Positions 37,229-50,117 of a stretch of 64,000 nucleotides of DNA are shown one piece after another (positions within the stretch are counted from its first letter, which is position 1; each line of letters opens with the position of its first letter). The notes below the pieces were generated by a model. The model made no database searches and had not been told where the DNA came from. It was given only the letters and a program-made list of their open reading frames with translations. The DNA lies in the NCBI GenBank assembly GCA_943737045.1, contig CALSFV010000337.1:124001-188000 (forward strand), in the 5' to 3' direction. Source of the DNA: Parapristionchus giblindavisi. Lineage: Eukaryota; Nematoda; Chromadorea; Rhabditida; Diplogasteridae. The translations under genes and the position numbers were made by a program.

Positions 37229-38270
37229 GCCCGTCCGTGGTATACGGTATCGTGTTGTTCCACTCGAGACCCGCCATCATTCAAGGAGAGGGAGGACACA
37301 GATTACTGTAGCCTCCTCTCTCCATCCTCTGTAGCCTATATGTATGTATGCATGTGTTTTTCGTGAATATGATTCCATCCTTGAAAGAACTATACTCTTA
37401 ATTTGATCGTTGTTGAAGATTTTACTCGTGATTTTCATTGTAAATCAATCGATATTTTCGAAATTCAATCGATATTACTTTATCTCTCCATCTAACCGTC
37501 TCATCCTCATTGATTCATACCAGCAAATTGTTCTCATAAAAGTGAGCGTGTAGTCCCGCCCCCCATCTCCCCATGGTGTCAAAGGTCTCTCCATCTCGCA
37601 CACTTTTTCTTCCACTCTCGCTGATGTCTTGCTCAAAAGCCGCGAAAAGAGAGTGCAAAAAATAGGCGAGAGAGTGTATGAAACGAGGAGAGTTTTGCTG
37701 CTCTTTTCGTGATTTTTGAAGAGGTGAAGAGACCATTTTCACTGTGGGTTGTGGGCCTCTCGCTCACTTTGTCACCCATTCGTGTAGTTGATTTTCGTTG
37801 TTTTACTAAAAAAATATTTCTTTTTTTTCTTTATTCCCTTGCCAGTCAGCTTTCCGCTTGCATTGATAGTTACTATTGCGCCCCCTAATCTACTCGAGCT
37901 CCCGATCAAAGATCAAAGATCAAAAGGGGCGGAGTCCCAGCCGACCGTCTATTACATGTTTACCCAACCCATTGTTCACTGTGCCTGCTCCTCGTCCTTT
38001 AGATGCCATCCTTTGATACACTGTCTATACACTTTCCGTACACTTTCTACACACTTTCTATACACTTTTCGTGTTTTACTGCAGTACTACAGTACAGTAT
38101 CCTATATTCTATGCTCTTCCTGCATTCGCATGCTGCTATTGCTCTTTATTACGATTGGTATTCCCGCTCCTCTCATAGATTACCGTATAGTATTCCCGCC
38201 CCCCCCCCCCCCCAATAATCGGTACCGTAACCCATACCGTACTACCGTTCGCTAAGCATCCCATATGTGT
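37229..38270. other. ULK 3' flank and intergenic DNA
   Basis: The ULK 3' UTR probably occupies the first few hundred bases, although no canonical AATAAA is obvious. A GAGAG/CTCTC-rich palindromic stretch (37515-37745) may be another small element. Near 38020-38070 there are repeated TACACTTTC words, and a 17-bp poly-C run lies near 38199. Confidence 0.4.
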
Positions 38271-39850
38271 ATTCAGCAGCTATCAGCTAAAAGGAGCGAG
38301 CGAAACTGCCTGTCAGAGTGCGGTCTCTTCATCACCAACGCTCTCTCGCCTGTCAGAGAACAGCCGAGATAGTGTGTGAAATGGAGAGACCGCCGCTTTT
38401 ACAAGTAGTCTCGATGCCCCTCTAATGTTCTGTGCTAAAATCGTGAAAAGAAAAAAAAGAGGCGAGAGAGTGTGTGAAACGGATAGAGTTCTCTCTGTTT
38501 TTCCTTTCTTTTCGCAACTTTTGACCAGAGCATTACGCCCTTCACCCCACTCTTCTCAGCTACGCCCCGAGCTTTGCTTCAATGATTACTAATTCTCTTA
38601 TGCTTGCTTGTATATCTTTCTCTCTTTCGTTCCTTTTTTTCATTTTTCTAGGCCATTTATTCACCTTGTTCATACACTTTTCCATACACTTTTTTGTCAA
38701 TTTGCATACACTTTTCTATACACTTTTCCATACACTTTATCCATACACCTTGTATACAGTACCCCCATTGCCAAGACCTAGTCAGCCGCTTTTCGTTGTC
38801 TTCTTTCGTACTCACACAAACAACACGAGATACTACTACCTTTATTGAATTAGCCCCGCCCACTTTTTGTGTCTACTACCACCCAATTTACCATTGATAA
38901 ACGACATTGAATTGTGTGTGATTCGGCGTCTCGCAACGCACAAAGGGTGATTACGGTACACGAACGATTTATCGGTTTATCGATTTATCGACTGGTAAAG
39001 AGAAAGACTCGTGTAAGCATGTGATCCATGTGAGCACGTATGTATGTATAACATGGTGTGAGCAAAGTGAGAATGCTAAAGGTGTACTGTATCGATTGAT
39101 TATGTTCTGAACTGATTACGGTAGCATGGATTACGGTAGGCAGGATCAGCTTATGATACGGTAAGTATGGGCAGTATCTGGGATGCGGTTGCTAGTGTAC
39201 TATATGTGTGAGGCAGCGACGAGGAGCTACGGCAACGCAGAGAGGTGGCCATGTCTACGAGTAGTAAGTGTTTCATTGATTTATCAATTTGTTTATTGAT
39301 TTATTGATTGATATATTGATTTATTTATAATTTTGTTGATTGATTTATTGATTGTTTGAGTGATTGAGCGATTGTTGATTGATTCTGTTATTTAAATTGT
39401 GAATGAACGAAAAAAAGTGCTATCTTTACGAGCACTCACTTATAAGCATAAATGCGTTTCAAGTTTTCGAGAAAATGACTGGATGTCAGCCATGATTGAA
39501 ATGAAATGTGTTAGAACACAATTTAAAAAATCGATATTTCGGGTCATTTTTTTGGTTGAAGTGTATCCCACCACTAGTGACTCTAACCACCTAATATGAA
39601 CGGTCTAGCATGATTTTGAATCTTTGTGCCCTCCCCCTGCCGTTGATCCTCCGCTGTTATGGAGAGTGCGTTTTAAACAATACGATTTTGATACTAATGT
39701 ATTCATTGACTATTGATTTATTGATTATCGATTGAATTCCTTTCCTCGCAGATTACACAACATCCTCATCATCGACAATTGCACCAGCTACAACCACAGC
39801 ACCGGCACCACCCCCGCTCGGTTCTCCGCCCGCTGCCTATAAAGAAATAT
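38270..39850 (+). pseudogene. Direct-orientation fragment of duplicated ULK 3' region
   Basis: Holds the counterparts of the inverted block at 1390-4060 plus two ULK exon relics. The end of exon 16 (GAGGTGGCCATGTCTACGAG) is at about 39242-39262. Exon 17 with its acceptor (TCGCAGATTACACAACATCC) is at about 39745-39838, ending abruptly at TCTCCGCCCGCTGCC, where the downstream donor is lost. The intron between the relics resembles the ULK intron. No open product. Confidence 0.8.
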
Positions 39851-39934
39851 TTTGAATTGCTCTGTTCGCTATTTCCATCTCCGAGTGTTGACAATGTTGA
39901 TCTCTTACATGCTTCTATATTCATCTAAATAAAT

Positions 39935-40255
39935 GCATCGTTACATTTGCCTGACGCGCCTACGCCGTCACGTAAAAAAACGTTACATTTGCCGACGCGC
40001 GCGTCGACGTCAATTTTGGAGTGTGTTGGGTCCCAAGTGGAAAACCCTGAATGGCAATGAGGATACGGTAAGAAGCTACCGTACCATCGATCAATAATGA
40101 TTGACTACCGTAACCTTCTACAGTAATTTCATGGACCATCAGGGTTTTCCACTTGAGACCCAACACGCTCCAAAATTGACGTCGACGCGCGCGTCGGCAA
40201 ATGTAACGTTTTTTACATGACGGCGTAGGCGCGTCAGGCAAATGTAACGATGCAT
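39935..40255. mobile_element. Foldback MITE with GTTACATTTGCC ends (G1)
   Basis: Arms of about 115 bp are near-perfect reverse complements. Ends are ATGCATCGTTACATTTGCC and its complement. Internal GACGCGCGCGTCGACGTC palindrome. A shorter relative lies at 41417-41527. Confidence 0.85.
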
Positions 40256-40549
40256 AAGCGTTGAAGTCGTTGAGGGTCAACAGTCTTTTCAAAAAGTAAC
40301 ATTATTTTGTTTTAAGAAACACCGTAAACTGTGTGTGAAATCAAGAAACGGATTTTTCTGTGGAAAACTGCTGAAAACGAAAAAAATGTAACTAACGACG
40401 AAAAACCGGCCCTTTAATCAACGAGAATCATCTAGGTTCGACCGGCTTGCTCAAAAAACGCATCTTTTAAAAGAGACAAAAAGAATAATCACAAAAAGTG
40501 AAACAGCGATAAGATAACCAAAAAACTGAACGCAAAAAAGGTTTCTGCA

Positions 40550-40705
40550 GTTGGGAAGGGTTACTGTAGTTGGGAATGGTTTCTAAAGTTGGGAAGGGTT
40601 ACTGTGAAGTGAAGGGTTAATGTAGATGTAAGGTTTACAGTAGCTGGGGATGGTTTCTGTAGTTGGGAAGGGTTACTGTAGATAGAAGGATACTATAGAT
40701 GAAAG
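40550..40705. repeat. GTTGGGAAGGGTTACTGTA minisatellite
   Basis: About eight imperfect copies of an 18-20 bp word containing TACTGTAG. A related block lies at 52350-52470, on the other side of SNAPC1. Confidence 0.75.
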
Positions 40706-40834
40706 GTTCCTAATAATAAGCGAAACTGGGCTGAAACGTCACAAAGCCTCCATCGACCATGCGCTCACGGCGAAATGACTTAGATAGGGATTGCCTGACG
40801 GAATTGTCGTTTTGAGATACTGAGCGTCTCACTC

Positions 40835-40956
40835 CACACAGAAAAATAAGTGTTAACCACGGAGCGTTATATTTAACACTTTTTAGCTGGAAAAGTGTTA
40901 AATATGACACTTCTGAGGTTTTATGCTCCGTGGATAACACTTATTTTTTCTGTGTG
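40835..40956. mobile_element. 122-bp foldback element with CACACAGAAAAATAAGTG ends
   Basis: Ends CACACAGAAAAATAAGTG and its complement. Second palindromic pair AAGTGTTAAATATGACACTT inside. Non-coding. Target duplication not resolved. Confidence 0.8.
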
Positions 40957-41416
40957 TCTTTCTCTCACAGCGTTCTCATGACTTTCAAAGCAAGAACGAC
41001 CGCTCAACATACAAACTCTCTCGAATACAATGGTCTCTTCTTTGTCTTGCTTTGGAAGAAAAATGGCTTGGACCAGAATACTGTGCTCTGCGCCCCTCAT
41101 ACAGTTTAATGATCAGAATAATTCGTTCAATCTAAATATTGTTTTTTTTTGTACACGGAATGCTAAAGAGAAGCATTATGAAAGATTTATATTAATCACA
41201 CAATAGTACAATTTGTTTAACTGAAAAAAAATGTTTTGAAAAGTTAGTTCGTGATAGATTGTGTAATGCCGATATCAGATATCACGACTACAGTAAGCCT
41301 CACTCAGACCCCGGGCGGAATATCGAAGTGTCTTTTTCCTTTCACTTTCCCGTTATATTCGATAAAATTTGTTACAACTTGGTGATTCTGATTCATTCAT
41401 GATTCAGTGATCTGTT

Positions 41417-41527
41417 ATGCACTGTTACATTTGCCTTACGTGTCTACGCCGTAACCCCCTCCGCCGCCTGTCCGACGCGACGGAGGGGGTTCCGGCGTAG
41501 ACACGCAAGGCAAATGTAACAGTGCAT
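41417..41527. mobile_element. 111-bp foldback MITE of the GTTACATTTGCC family (G2)
   Basis: Ends ATGCACTGTTACATTTGCC and its complement. Almost fully palindromic, with CCCCCTCCG/CGGAGGGGG and a CGTCTACGCC pair inside. Shares ends with G1, 1.2 kb upstream. Confidence 0.85.
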
Positions 41528-41652
41528 TAGAAAGGAAAATACGGTAGTCTATCTATGACACCGTAGTTGTATTATTCGTGGATATCGTGCAGCTTTGGCG
41601 TTTCCGCAATCTAAATTATTTATCTCTTCTGTTTTCTTGTAAAACGCATAAA

Positions 41653-41683
<31 letters not shown>

Positions 41684-41702
41684 ATTATTATTAAGATCGG
41701 TC

Positions 41703-42165
41703 ATGCGCGGCAAGGGCACGTCAGTGGCGCCAGTCTACGCCGGGATCCGGTCGGATTTGGACACGCTGCTGACTGCGTTCAAGCGGAAGCACTCGATCAG
41801 ATTCAAGGTTTGATCTTTGATCTTTGAACTCTTGGACAAGACTCTTCCTGACTGTAGCAGAAGGCGTGATCAATTGATCTCTCACCTTCCCCCCCCCCAT
41901 CCCCATCCACCTCTCTTTTAATAATTTTATTCTTTCACATATTTTTTCTTGCACTCGAACACTTTGTACTTGTTGAAACACCCTTGCGGTGTACGATAAA
42001 TAAATAAATAAATAATCTTTGCTCTTTGCGGGATTTCTCTGCCGTCTTCCAAGAGCTCGACATGGGTCTGATCTTCGCCGGTCGTCAATCGGCGGCAGAA
42101 TTGATTGAAGTGAGATGATCTACGTTATTTTATTGATTAATGGTTTAATATTAATAATAATAATA

Positions 42166-42214
<49 letters not shown>

Positions 42215-44189
42215 GCTTCTAAAATTACTGATCGATTCTTGATTATCGATTGGTCCGTTATCGCGATCGGTATTGACGTAGCGGCCGAAACACCATAAGG
42301 CACAATCTAACTAACCTACATATTTCTTTTAAATAATTTACATTTAACCTGCATGCAAACCTATGCTTGCACATTTACATTTTACATTTAAACACTTTAT
42401 CGAGATCAACTAAGCGGTGGGTCACCGGATCTGTAGTGACATCTTGTAGTGACATGTAGTGAGATCTTGTACATCTATTATTATTATATTGTCAATTTAA
42501 AAGATAGGTACTCTGTGATTCTTGTCATTTGTGAGTGATATCATACATTCTATTGTCAATTTACGTCCTTTGTAAATTAAATAAATAAATAAATAAAATT
42601 TAATTCTCAACATTTGTTTGTAGTTCGAGGAGTACCTCCTGCGCTTTAGCGCCGTCTACATGATGAGCCGTCGGGCGGGCGGCAACGCCGGTTATCCCGA
42701 GCCAGCTACCGAAGAAGGTATACTGTAGTATGCCGTATACCGTAGGATGACTGGGCTACTGTAGGCCATATACTGTAGTATGCCGTATACCGTAGGATTA
42801 CTGGGTTACTGTAGGCCATATACTGTAGTATACCGTATACCGTAGGATGACTGGGTTACTGTAGTCCGATTTAATTACGTTAGGTCTTATATTCAGACCA
42901 TACATGTACCTGGAGATCGATTCAACAGGGGGCATCCGAACGCAAAAATGGTTAATTTAACAGGGGGCTTCACTTTTTTTCTTTCAAAAATTTCACCTAA
43001 ACGTAATTTTTGCAGAGGGCATTCCACAAATTTTCGAAAAGCCCTAATCCCCCATCTCCCCGCCCATGTATGATTCAGACTTCGGCAGATATACTTTTAG
43101 ATTGATTGATTATGATTGACAACGATTTGATCGCTTTTAATAATAATAATAATAATATAATTATTATTATCAGATGCGAACGCGCCGTTCGCACGTGCAG
43201 ACCGCGGAGCAGGCAGCGCCAATCTCCCGCCAGCTGACGGTAGGTATAGCATCATACATTGCCATAACCTCGCAATGCGAGGATTGATCCACTATATAAG
43301 GCCCATTTTAGGCCACTTGATAAAAAAGGAAGCTAAAAATGACGGTATTTAAGCCAAAATAACGAATTTTGTGAATCTACCCACCCTATTTCGAGAATTG
43401 ACCCACTATATAAAAACAATGGCGAGGGCACCGAAAATGTATGTTATGTAATAGTCGAAAAGTATGTTACAAAGTATCAAGCCTGACCGGATTTTGAGCC
43501 AAAATTTCACAAAAATCGAAAAACCTGACCGGATTTTGAGCCAAATTTGCCAAAAATCGAAAATTTCGGCCTATGATTGCAGGCGTGAACACTCTTGTCG
43601 AGCGAGTCTTCGGTGTATACGCCTGCTACTCATTCTTCTATCTGCAGCCCAAAGAGTACATCACTCAGGTATATTGATTTTGGAAGATCAATCGATAATC
43701 ATGGAATCAATCCATAGGTCGTTACAAACCTTTTTGGGATTTTTTTTGTTGAAAGAAAAACTGGCCACATTTCGAAAATCTGTAACTTTTCGACCTCTCC
43801 ATAGGCAAGGGTTGTATATTCATACATGGGCGGGGTACCTGGAACTCGATTCTACAGGGGGGGGGGGGGGGCATCCGAACGAAAAATGGTTAATTTTTCA
43901 GGGGGCCTTCACTTTTTTCCCAAAAATTTCACCTAAACGTTATTTTTTTCACATGGGGCACCCCCATGTCGGCAACCATACATTGCCATACGCTCGCAGT
44001 GCGAGGATTGACCCACTATATAAGGCCATTTTGGGCCACTTGATAAAAAATGAAGCTAAAAATGACGATTTTTAAGCAAAAATAACGAATTTTGTGAATC
44101 AACCCACCATATTTCGAGAATTGACCCAATATATAAAAATAAATGGCGAGGGTACCGAAAATGTATGTCGCCAACCATGTATGGGGTAT

Positions 44190-44249
<60 letters not shown>

Positions 44250-46015
44250 CAATCAATCAATAATTTTGGGTTATTCAGATCCGTATCACGCCTTCGCAGA
44301 TGCGCGACGTAATGGCGTTTACGGAGGAGAGACTGCGACCCGAGCGACACTTGGATACACTCGCGTGTCTGTACAAGTTAGTAGTTTAATTTAATTTATC
44401 TACGCCCGAGGCGCAACGAGACATGAGAAAATTTAAAGGGATAAAGAACATGATATAATATAATATTGACTCTCCAGACTGGGGGGGGGGGATTTACAAA
44501 GGACGTAATTCGTGAATGATGGAGTGATGGGTAAGCCGGTTTGTTAGTACCGATTAATTGAGTGATTTCATCTATTTGATTTTCTGTTTCACTATGTGAA
44601 GCACACTGAATATCGATCAAAGTGAGTATTTGGGTCATAGGTCGAAAAGCATATTCCAAAGTACCAAGCCGGATTTTGAGCCAAATTTTCACAAAAATCG
44701 AAAAAAACTGACCGGATTTTTGAGATAAATTCGCAAAAAATCAAAAAAACTTGACCGGATTTTGAAAGCCGATAACCTAGCTATTCGACCTATGATTTGG
44801 GTGAGGCATAGTCTCATTTTGTTAATAATAATACTTTTTTGTAGCTATTAGATTGTGTCGTTTTGTTTAAAGGGAGAGTAACCTCACTCAATGGCATATG
44901 TGGGCGGGCATTGCCGCTGGAAATGAAAATCGGGGGGTCGGAAGCAAAAATGGAGCATTTATACGTCATTTTGAGTGATTTTTTTTTTGGAAAATCGGGG
45001 GGTCGGGTGCCAAAAATCGGGGGTGTATTGCCGCTAGCAGCAGTGGTGCCCACGTATGCTCAATGGTCTCTTCGACGCGCAAGGCTCTCTCGTTGTTAGA
45101 GAACGGAGAAATAGTGTGCGCAATGAAGAGACCATTGAGTGAGGAAACGCTCCCTTTAACCATAAAGTATAATATCTTCTGCATTACAGGCTTGTCAACG
45201 ACGGAGCTTTCCGTATCGTGGCTTTCGAGAATAGTGTAAGTGTAATATTATTGATTTATTTGATCTGATTGATCCACTGTACACATGCATTTTCATACCC
45301 TCACAGTGTGAGGATTGACCCACTATAGGCGGCCCATTTTCAGGGTTGATCCACTATATAACGCTCATTTTTATGTGAAAGAGGACAATTTAAGCGATAA
45401 ATGAATATTTTTCTATATAAAAAAAGGGGCACCGAAAATGTCTGACCGTACATTGAGGTGAGTATTGATTTCATACATTTTCGATGCACGCGACGTTTAT
45501 TTTTATATAGTGGGTCGGGTCTCGGAATAGGGTGGGTCAATTCAGAAAATTAGTTATTTCTCGCTTAAAAATGGTCATTTTTAGCTTCCTTTTTCTATCA
45601 AGTGGCCTAAAATGGGCCTTATATAGCGGGTCAATCCTCGCACTGCGAGTTTATGGCACATAGGTGGGCACGCTGGGGGAAGGCTGTGCGCAAAGCGGGG
45701 AATTGTAGGGCAAGGCTATGCGCAAGGCCATTTTTTAGCTGATTTGACTGGAAATTTTCCAATTTTTGCGATGCGCAAGGCCCCGCAAGGGAAGGCAAGG
45801 CTGTGCGCAAAAAGAATTCGTTTTCACGCGCCCACCTATGGTATGGCAATGTATGATTGATTGCCGTTTAGTTCGATCCATCGGCGCACAAGCAATACGC
45901 TGATGAGCACGAGGAGGAGACGACACTTCCCGTCAATGTAAAAATAATTTTAAAATATTATTATTATTATCATTATTATTATTATTATTGGTATTATTAT
46001 TATTATTATTATTAA

Positions 46016-46074
<59 letters not shown>

Positions 46075-49000
46075 TTACTTTTTTCCACCATTTGAAGGTA
46101 GATCGTCCTCTAGGAGCGCTGAAGGATCTCTTCGACGACGTCTCAATGAAGGTTGGTGTTGCTGATCCATGTTTTCATAATCCGACCAGGTTTTTCGATT
46201 TTTGGCAAATTTGGCTCAAAATACGGTCAAGTTTTTCCATTTTTGTGAAATTTTGCCTCAAAATCCGGTCACGTTTTTCGATTTTTGTGAAATTTTGGCT
46301 CAAAACCCGGTCTGGCTTGGTACTTCGTAACATACTTTTCGACCTATGTGCTGATCTCATGGACACTTCTTCTGAGCACCGAACCAGTCCAAAGGGGGGG
46401 GGGGGAGGCGAATAAAATATACCCGAAGGAAAGGGCCGTTAATACTTGACTTTCATACTATACTTTTTTTTCTTCAACATTTGGCCAAATAGAATTAGAA
46501 TTACAAAGCAATTCTAACTTTGGGCGCTTTGTGAAACCTGCGGGCGATGCCTGTCGCTACTAGAGGCTAGATTATTTAGCCTTTTCGTCTGTGCATATTT
46601 GCTTCGTAGTCCACTCTGCTTACTGATATATATATATAGGTCGAAAAGTATGATACAAAATACCAAGCCTGACCGGATTTAGAGCCGAAATTTCACAAAA
46701 ATCGAAAAACGTGATCGGATTTTGAGCGAAAATTTCACAAAAATTGAAAAACCTGGCCGGATTTTGAAAACCGATAACCTAGCTATTCGACCTATGTGCA
46801 CAGTGCGGTGAATAATATATAAAGTGCCGTATATCTCATATACCGTAACCCCCATAGGTGGGCACGCTGAGGGAAAGGCTTTGCGCAAACCGGAGAATTA
46901 TAAGGCAAGGCTATGCGCATGGTTATTTTTAGCAGAATTGACTCGAATTATTCCAATTTTTTGCGAGGCAAAGCTATGCACCAGGCCCCGCAAGGGAAGG
47001 CAAGGCTGTGCGCAAAAAGAATTCGTTTTCACGCGCCCACTTATGGTAACCCCTCTCCTCTCATATACCGTAACCCCTCTCCTCTCATATACCGTAACCC
47101 CTCTCCTCTCATATACCGTAACCCCTCTCCTCTCATATACCGTAACCCCTCTCCTCTCATATACCGTAACCCCTCTCCTCTCATATACCGTAACCCCTCT
47201 CCTCTCATATACCGTAACCCCAGTCCTCTCATATACCGTAACCCCTGTCCTCTCATATACCGTAACCCCTCTCCTCTCATATACCGTAACCCCTCTCCTC
47301 TCATATACCGTTACCCCTCTCTTCTCATATACCATAACCCCTCTCCTCTCATATACCGTAACCTCTCTCCTCTCATATACCGTAACCCATCTCCTCTCAT
47401 ATACCGTAACCCCTCTCCTCTCATATACCGTAACCCCTCTCCTCTCATATACCGTAACCCTGTCCTCTCATATACCGTAACCCCTCTCCTCTCATATACC
47501 GTAGCCCTGTCCTCTGTTATACCGTAACCCCTCTCCTCTCATATACCGTAGCCCCTCTCCTCTCATATACCGTAACCCCAGTCCTCTCATATACCGTAAC
47601 CCCTGTCCTCTCATATACCGTAACCCCTCTCCTCTCACATACCGTAACCCCTCTCCTCTCATATACCGTTACCCCTCTCTTCTCATATACCATAACCCCT
47701 CTCCTCTCATATACCGTAACCCCTCTCCTCTCATATACCGTAACCCATCTCCTCTCATATACCGTAACCCCTCCTCTCATATACCGTAACCCCTCTCCTC
47801 TCATATACCGTAACCCCTCTCCTCTCATATACCGTAACCCTGTCCTCTCATATACCGTAACCCCTCTCCTCTCATATACCGTAGCCCTGTCCTCTGTTAT
47901 ACCGTAACCCCTCTCCTCTCATATACCGTAGCCCCTCTCCTCTCATATACCGTAACCCCAGTCCTCTCATATACCGTAACCCCTGTCCTCTCATATACCG
48001 TAACCCCTCTCCTCTCACATACCGTAACCCCTCTCCTCTCATATACCGTTACCCCTCTCTTCTCATATACCATAACCCCTCTCCTCTCATATACCGTAAC
48101 CCCTCTCCTCTCATATACCGTAACCCATCTCCTCTCATATACCGTAACCCCTCCTCTCATATACCGTAACCCCTCTCCTCTCATATACCGTAACCCCTCT
48201 CCTCTCATATACCGTAACCCTGTCCTCTCATATACCGTAACCCCTCTCCTCTCATATACCGTAGCCCTGTCCTCTGTTATACCGTAACCCCTCTCCTCTC
48301 ATATACCGTAGCCCCTCTCCTCTCATATACCGTAACCATAGGTCGAATAGCTAGGTTATCGGTTTTCAAAATCCGGTCAGGTTTTTCGATTTTTGGCAAA
48401 TTTGGCTCTAAATCTGGTCAGGTTTTTCAATTTTTGTGCAATTTGGGCTCAAAATCCGGTCAGGTTTTTCGATTTTTGTGAAATTTTGGCTCAAAATCCG
48501 GTCAGGCTTGGTACTTTATAACCTACTTTTCGACCTATGACCGTAACCCCTGTCCTCTCAGCAATTAGACGTCCTCTCGGCTCGATACGAGCAAGCGAAG
48601 GAGAAGGCGGGAGTGTCGTCCATCACCACGGGCAATATCAATATCAAGGAGACTGCGACCAGGTATACGGTAGTTGCATTGATTGATCTGAGGTTACGGT
48701 AGCTAAGCGGCGTTACGGTAGTCTTATCATAACCTGCATACGACTACCGTACTCTCTCGATCTTATCGTAATCCACTCCGTTGTTACAGACTCCTCGCGA
48801 CTACGCAATCGCTCATCAGCAACGATGAATACGGCAGCGGCGAGGCGCCCCGATCTGCAAAGGACGGCGCGAAGGGAGCGGTTGCGGCGAATGCTGAGCC
48901 AGGGTACGGTGCTTTTGGGCCGCGGGGGGATACGGTAGATTTGGCCTAGTGTTGAACTATAAGCGTTCTACCCCTACATATTCGTCTTGGTATATGCATA

Positions 49001-50074
49001 TACTATGTGGTTGTTTGATGATTCCTAAATAACCGATTTGAGTCCTATTATCGATTGATTTTCTTGATCTACTCTGTCTAAAGATCGACATCTCGCCTGG
49101 ACATCAAGCACAAGGCGTACCGGTCGGGCGTCAAGGCATCCCGAAACAGACGATACGCGTTTGCCGATGGAGAACAGGGTACGGTATCTTTGGGGGGGGG
49201 GGGGGGGTACGGTAGTCCACAGGGTGACAGAATACGGACAAATATCGATCCATTGGTTACGGTAGACTGGAGGACAATGAATATTGATTGATTGATTGCA
49301 GAGTTCGCGCAGTCCGGAGACAGAGATGGTGCAGCAGGGGAGGCTGATGGAGGAGAGGTGGAGAAGTGCCAGGAGGTGAAGAAGCGGAAGACGAAGGTAC
49401 GATAGTGATCATATATTGTAGACAAAGATACTGTAGACATAGATACTGTAGACATATATACTGTAGACAAGGATACTGTGGACATGATACTGTAGACATA
49501 GATACTGTAGGCATAGTTACTGTGGACATGATACTGTAGACAAACATACTGTAGACCAGAGATACTGTAGACAAAGATACTGTAGACGAAGGTACTGTAG
49601 ACATAGATACTGTAGACACATATGACTTTTTTCAAATTTGGTAGCTGCAGAAGAAGAAAAAGTACGACTTTTGACAAATTCATGACAAAACGTGGGCACT
49701 TTTGGCTTCGCCTTTTGTCTCGAAGATTTGGTTCCAGTACGAAGTTGTTGCCCACCTATGGTTATGTACCAGGGAGTGGTATTCTTAATTGCGCAGATGA
49801 ATTTAATAATTTGTTTATTTTTTTAATTTGTTTTTTTAAAGGCACATCCAAGCTAATGTTACTCTCCGCATTGGCAGTACTCTCTCGTAGACAAAGAAAG
49901 TGAGAGAGTGTGGCCAGAGCGGAGAGTTTCAAATTAGCTTGGGGTGTCGCTTTAATGGATTAATTTGCAGCGTCTATCTCGAAAGGCTTTGAATGAGCAA
50001 AAGGAGGACGAGATGTCCAAGGAGATGCGTGATCTTGGCCTCTCCAATGTTGTTGTTCAGACGGTAGCCAATAT

Positions 50075-50117
<43 letters not shown>

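Noticed and set aside
37788..38255. 155-residue plus-strand ORF after ULK
   Set aside because: Composed of TACACTTTC words and a poly-C run. No conserved motif and no splice context.
44094..44394. Asn-run and Ile-run proteins
   Set aside because: Translation of a (TAA)n microsatellite.
46824..48208. Long ORFs of repeated SYTVTPLL / VYERRGVT residues on both strands
   Set aside because: They are open only because the 24-bp satellite lacks stops. No start context, no splice logic, and both strands are open.
49078..49755. 225-residue minus-strand ORF rich in STVS/VYS
   Set aside because: By-product of the 15-bp TACTGTAGACATA array, antisense to SNAPC1 exons.
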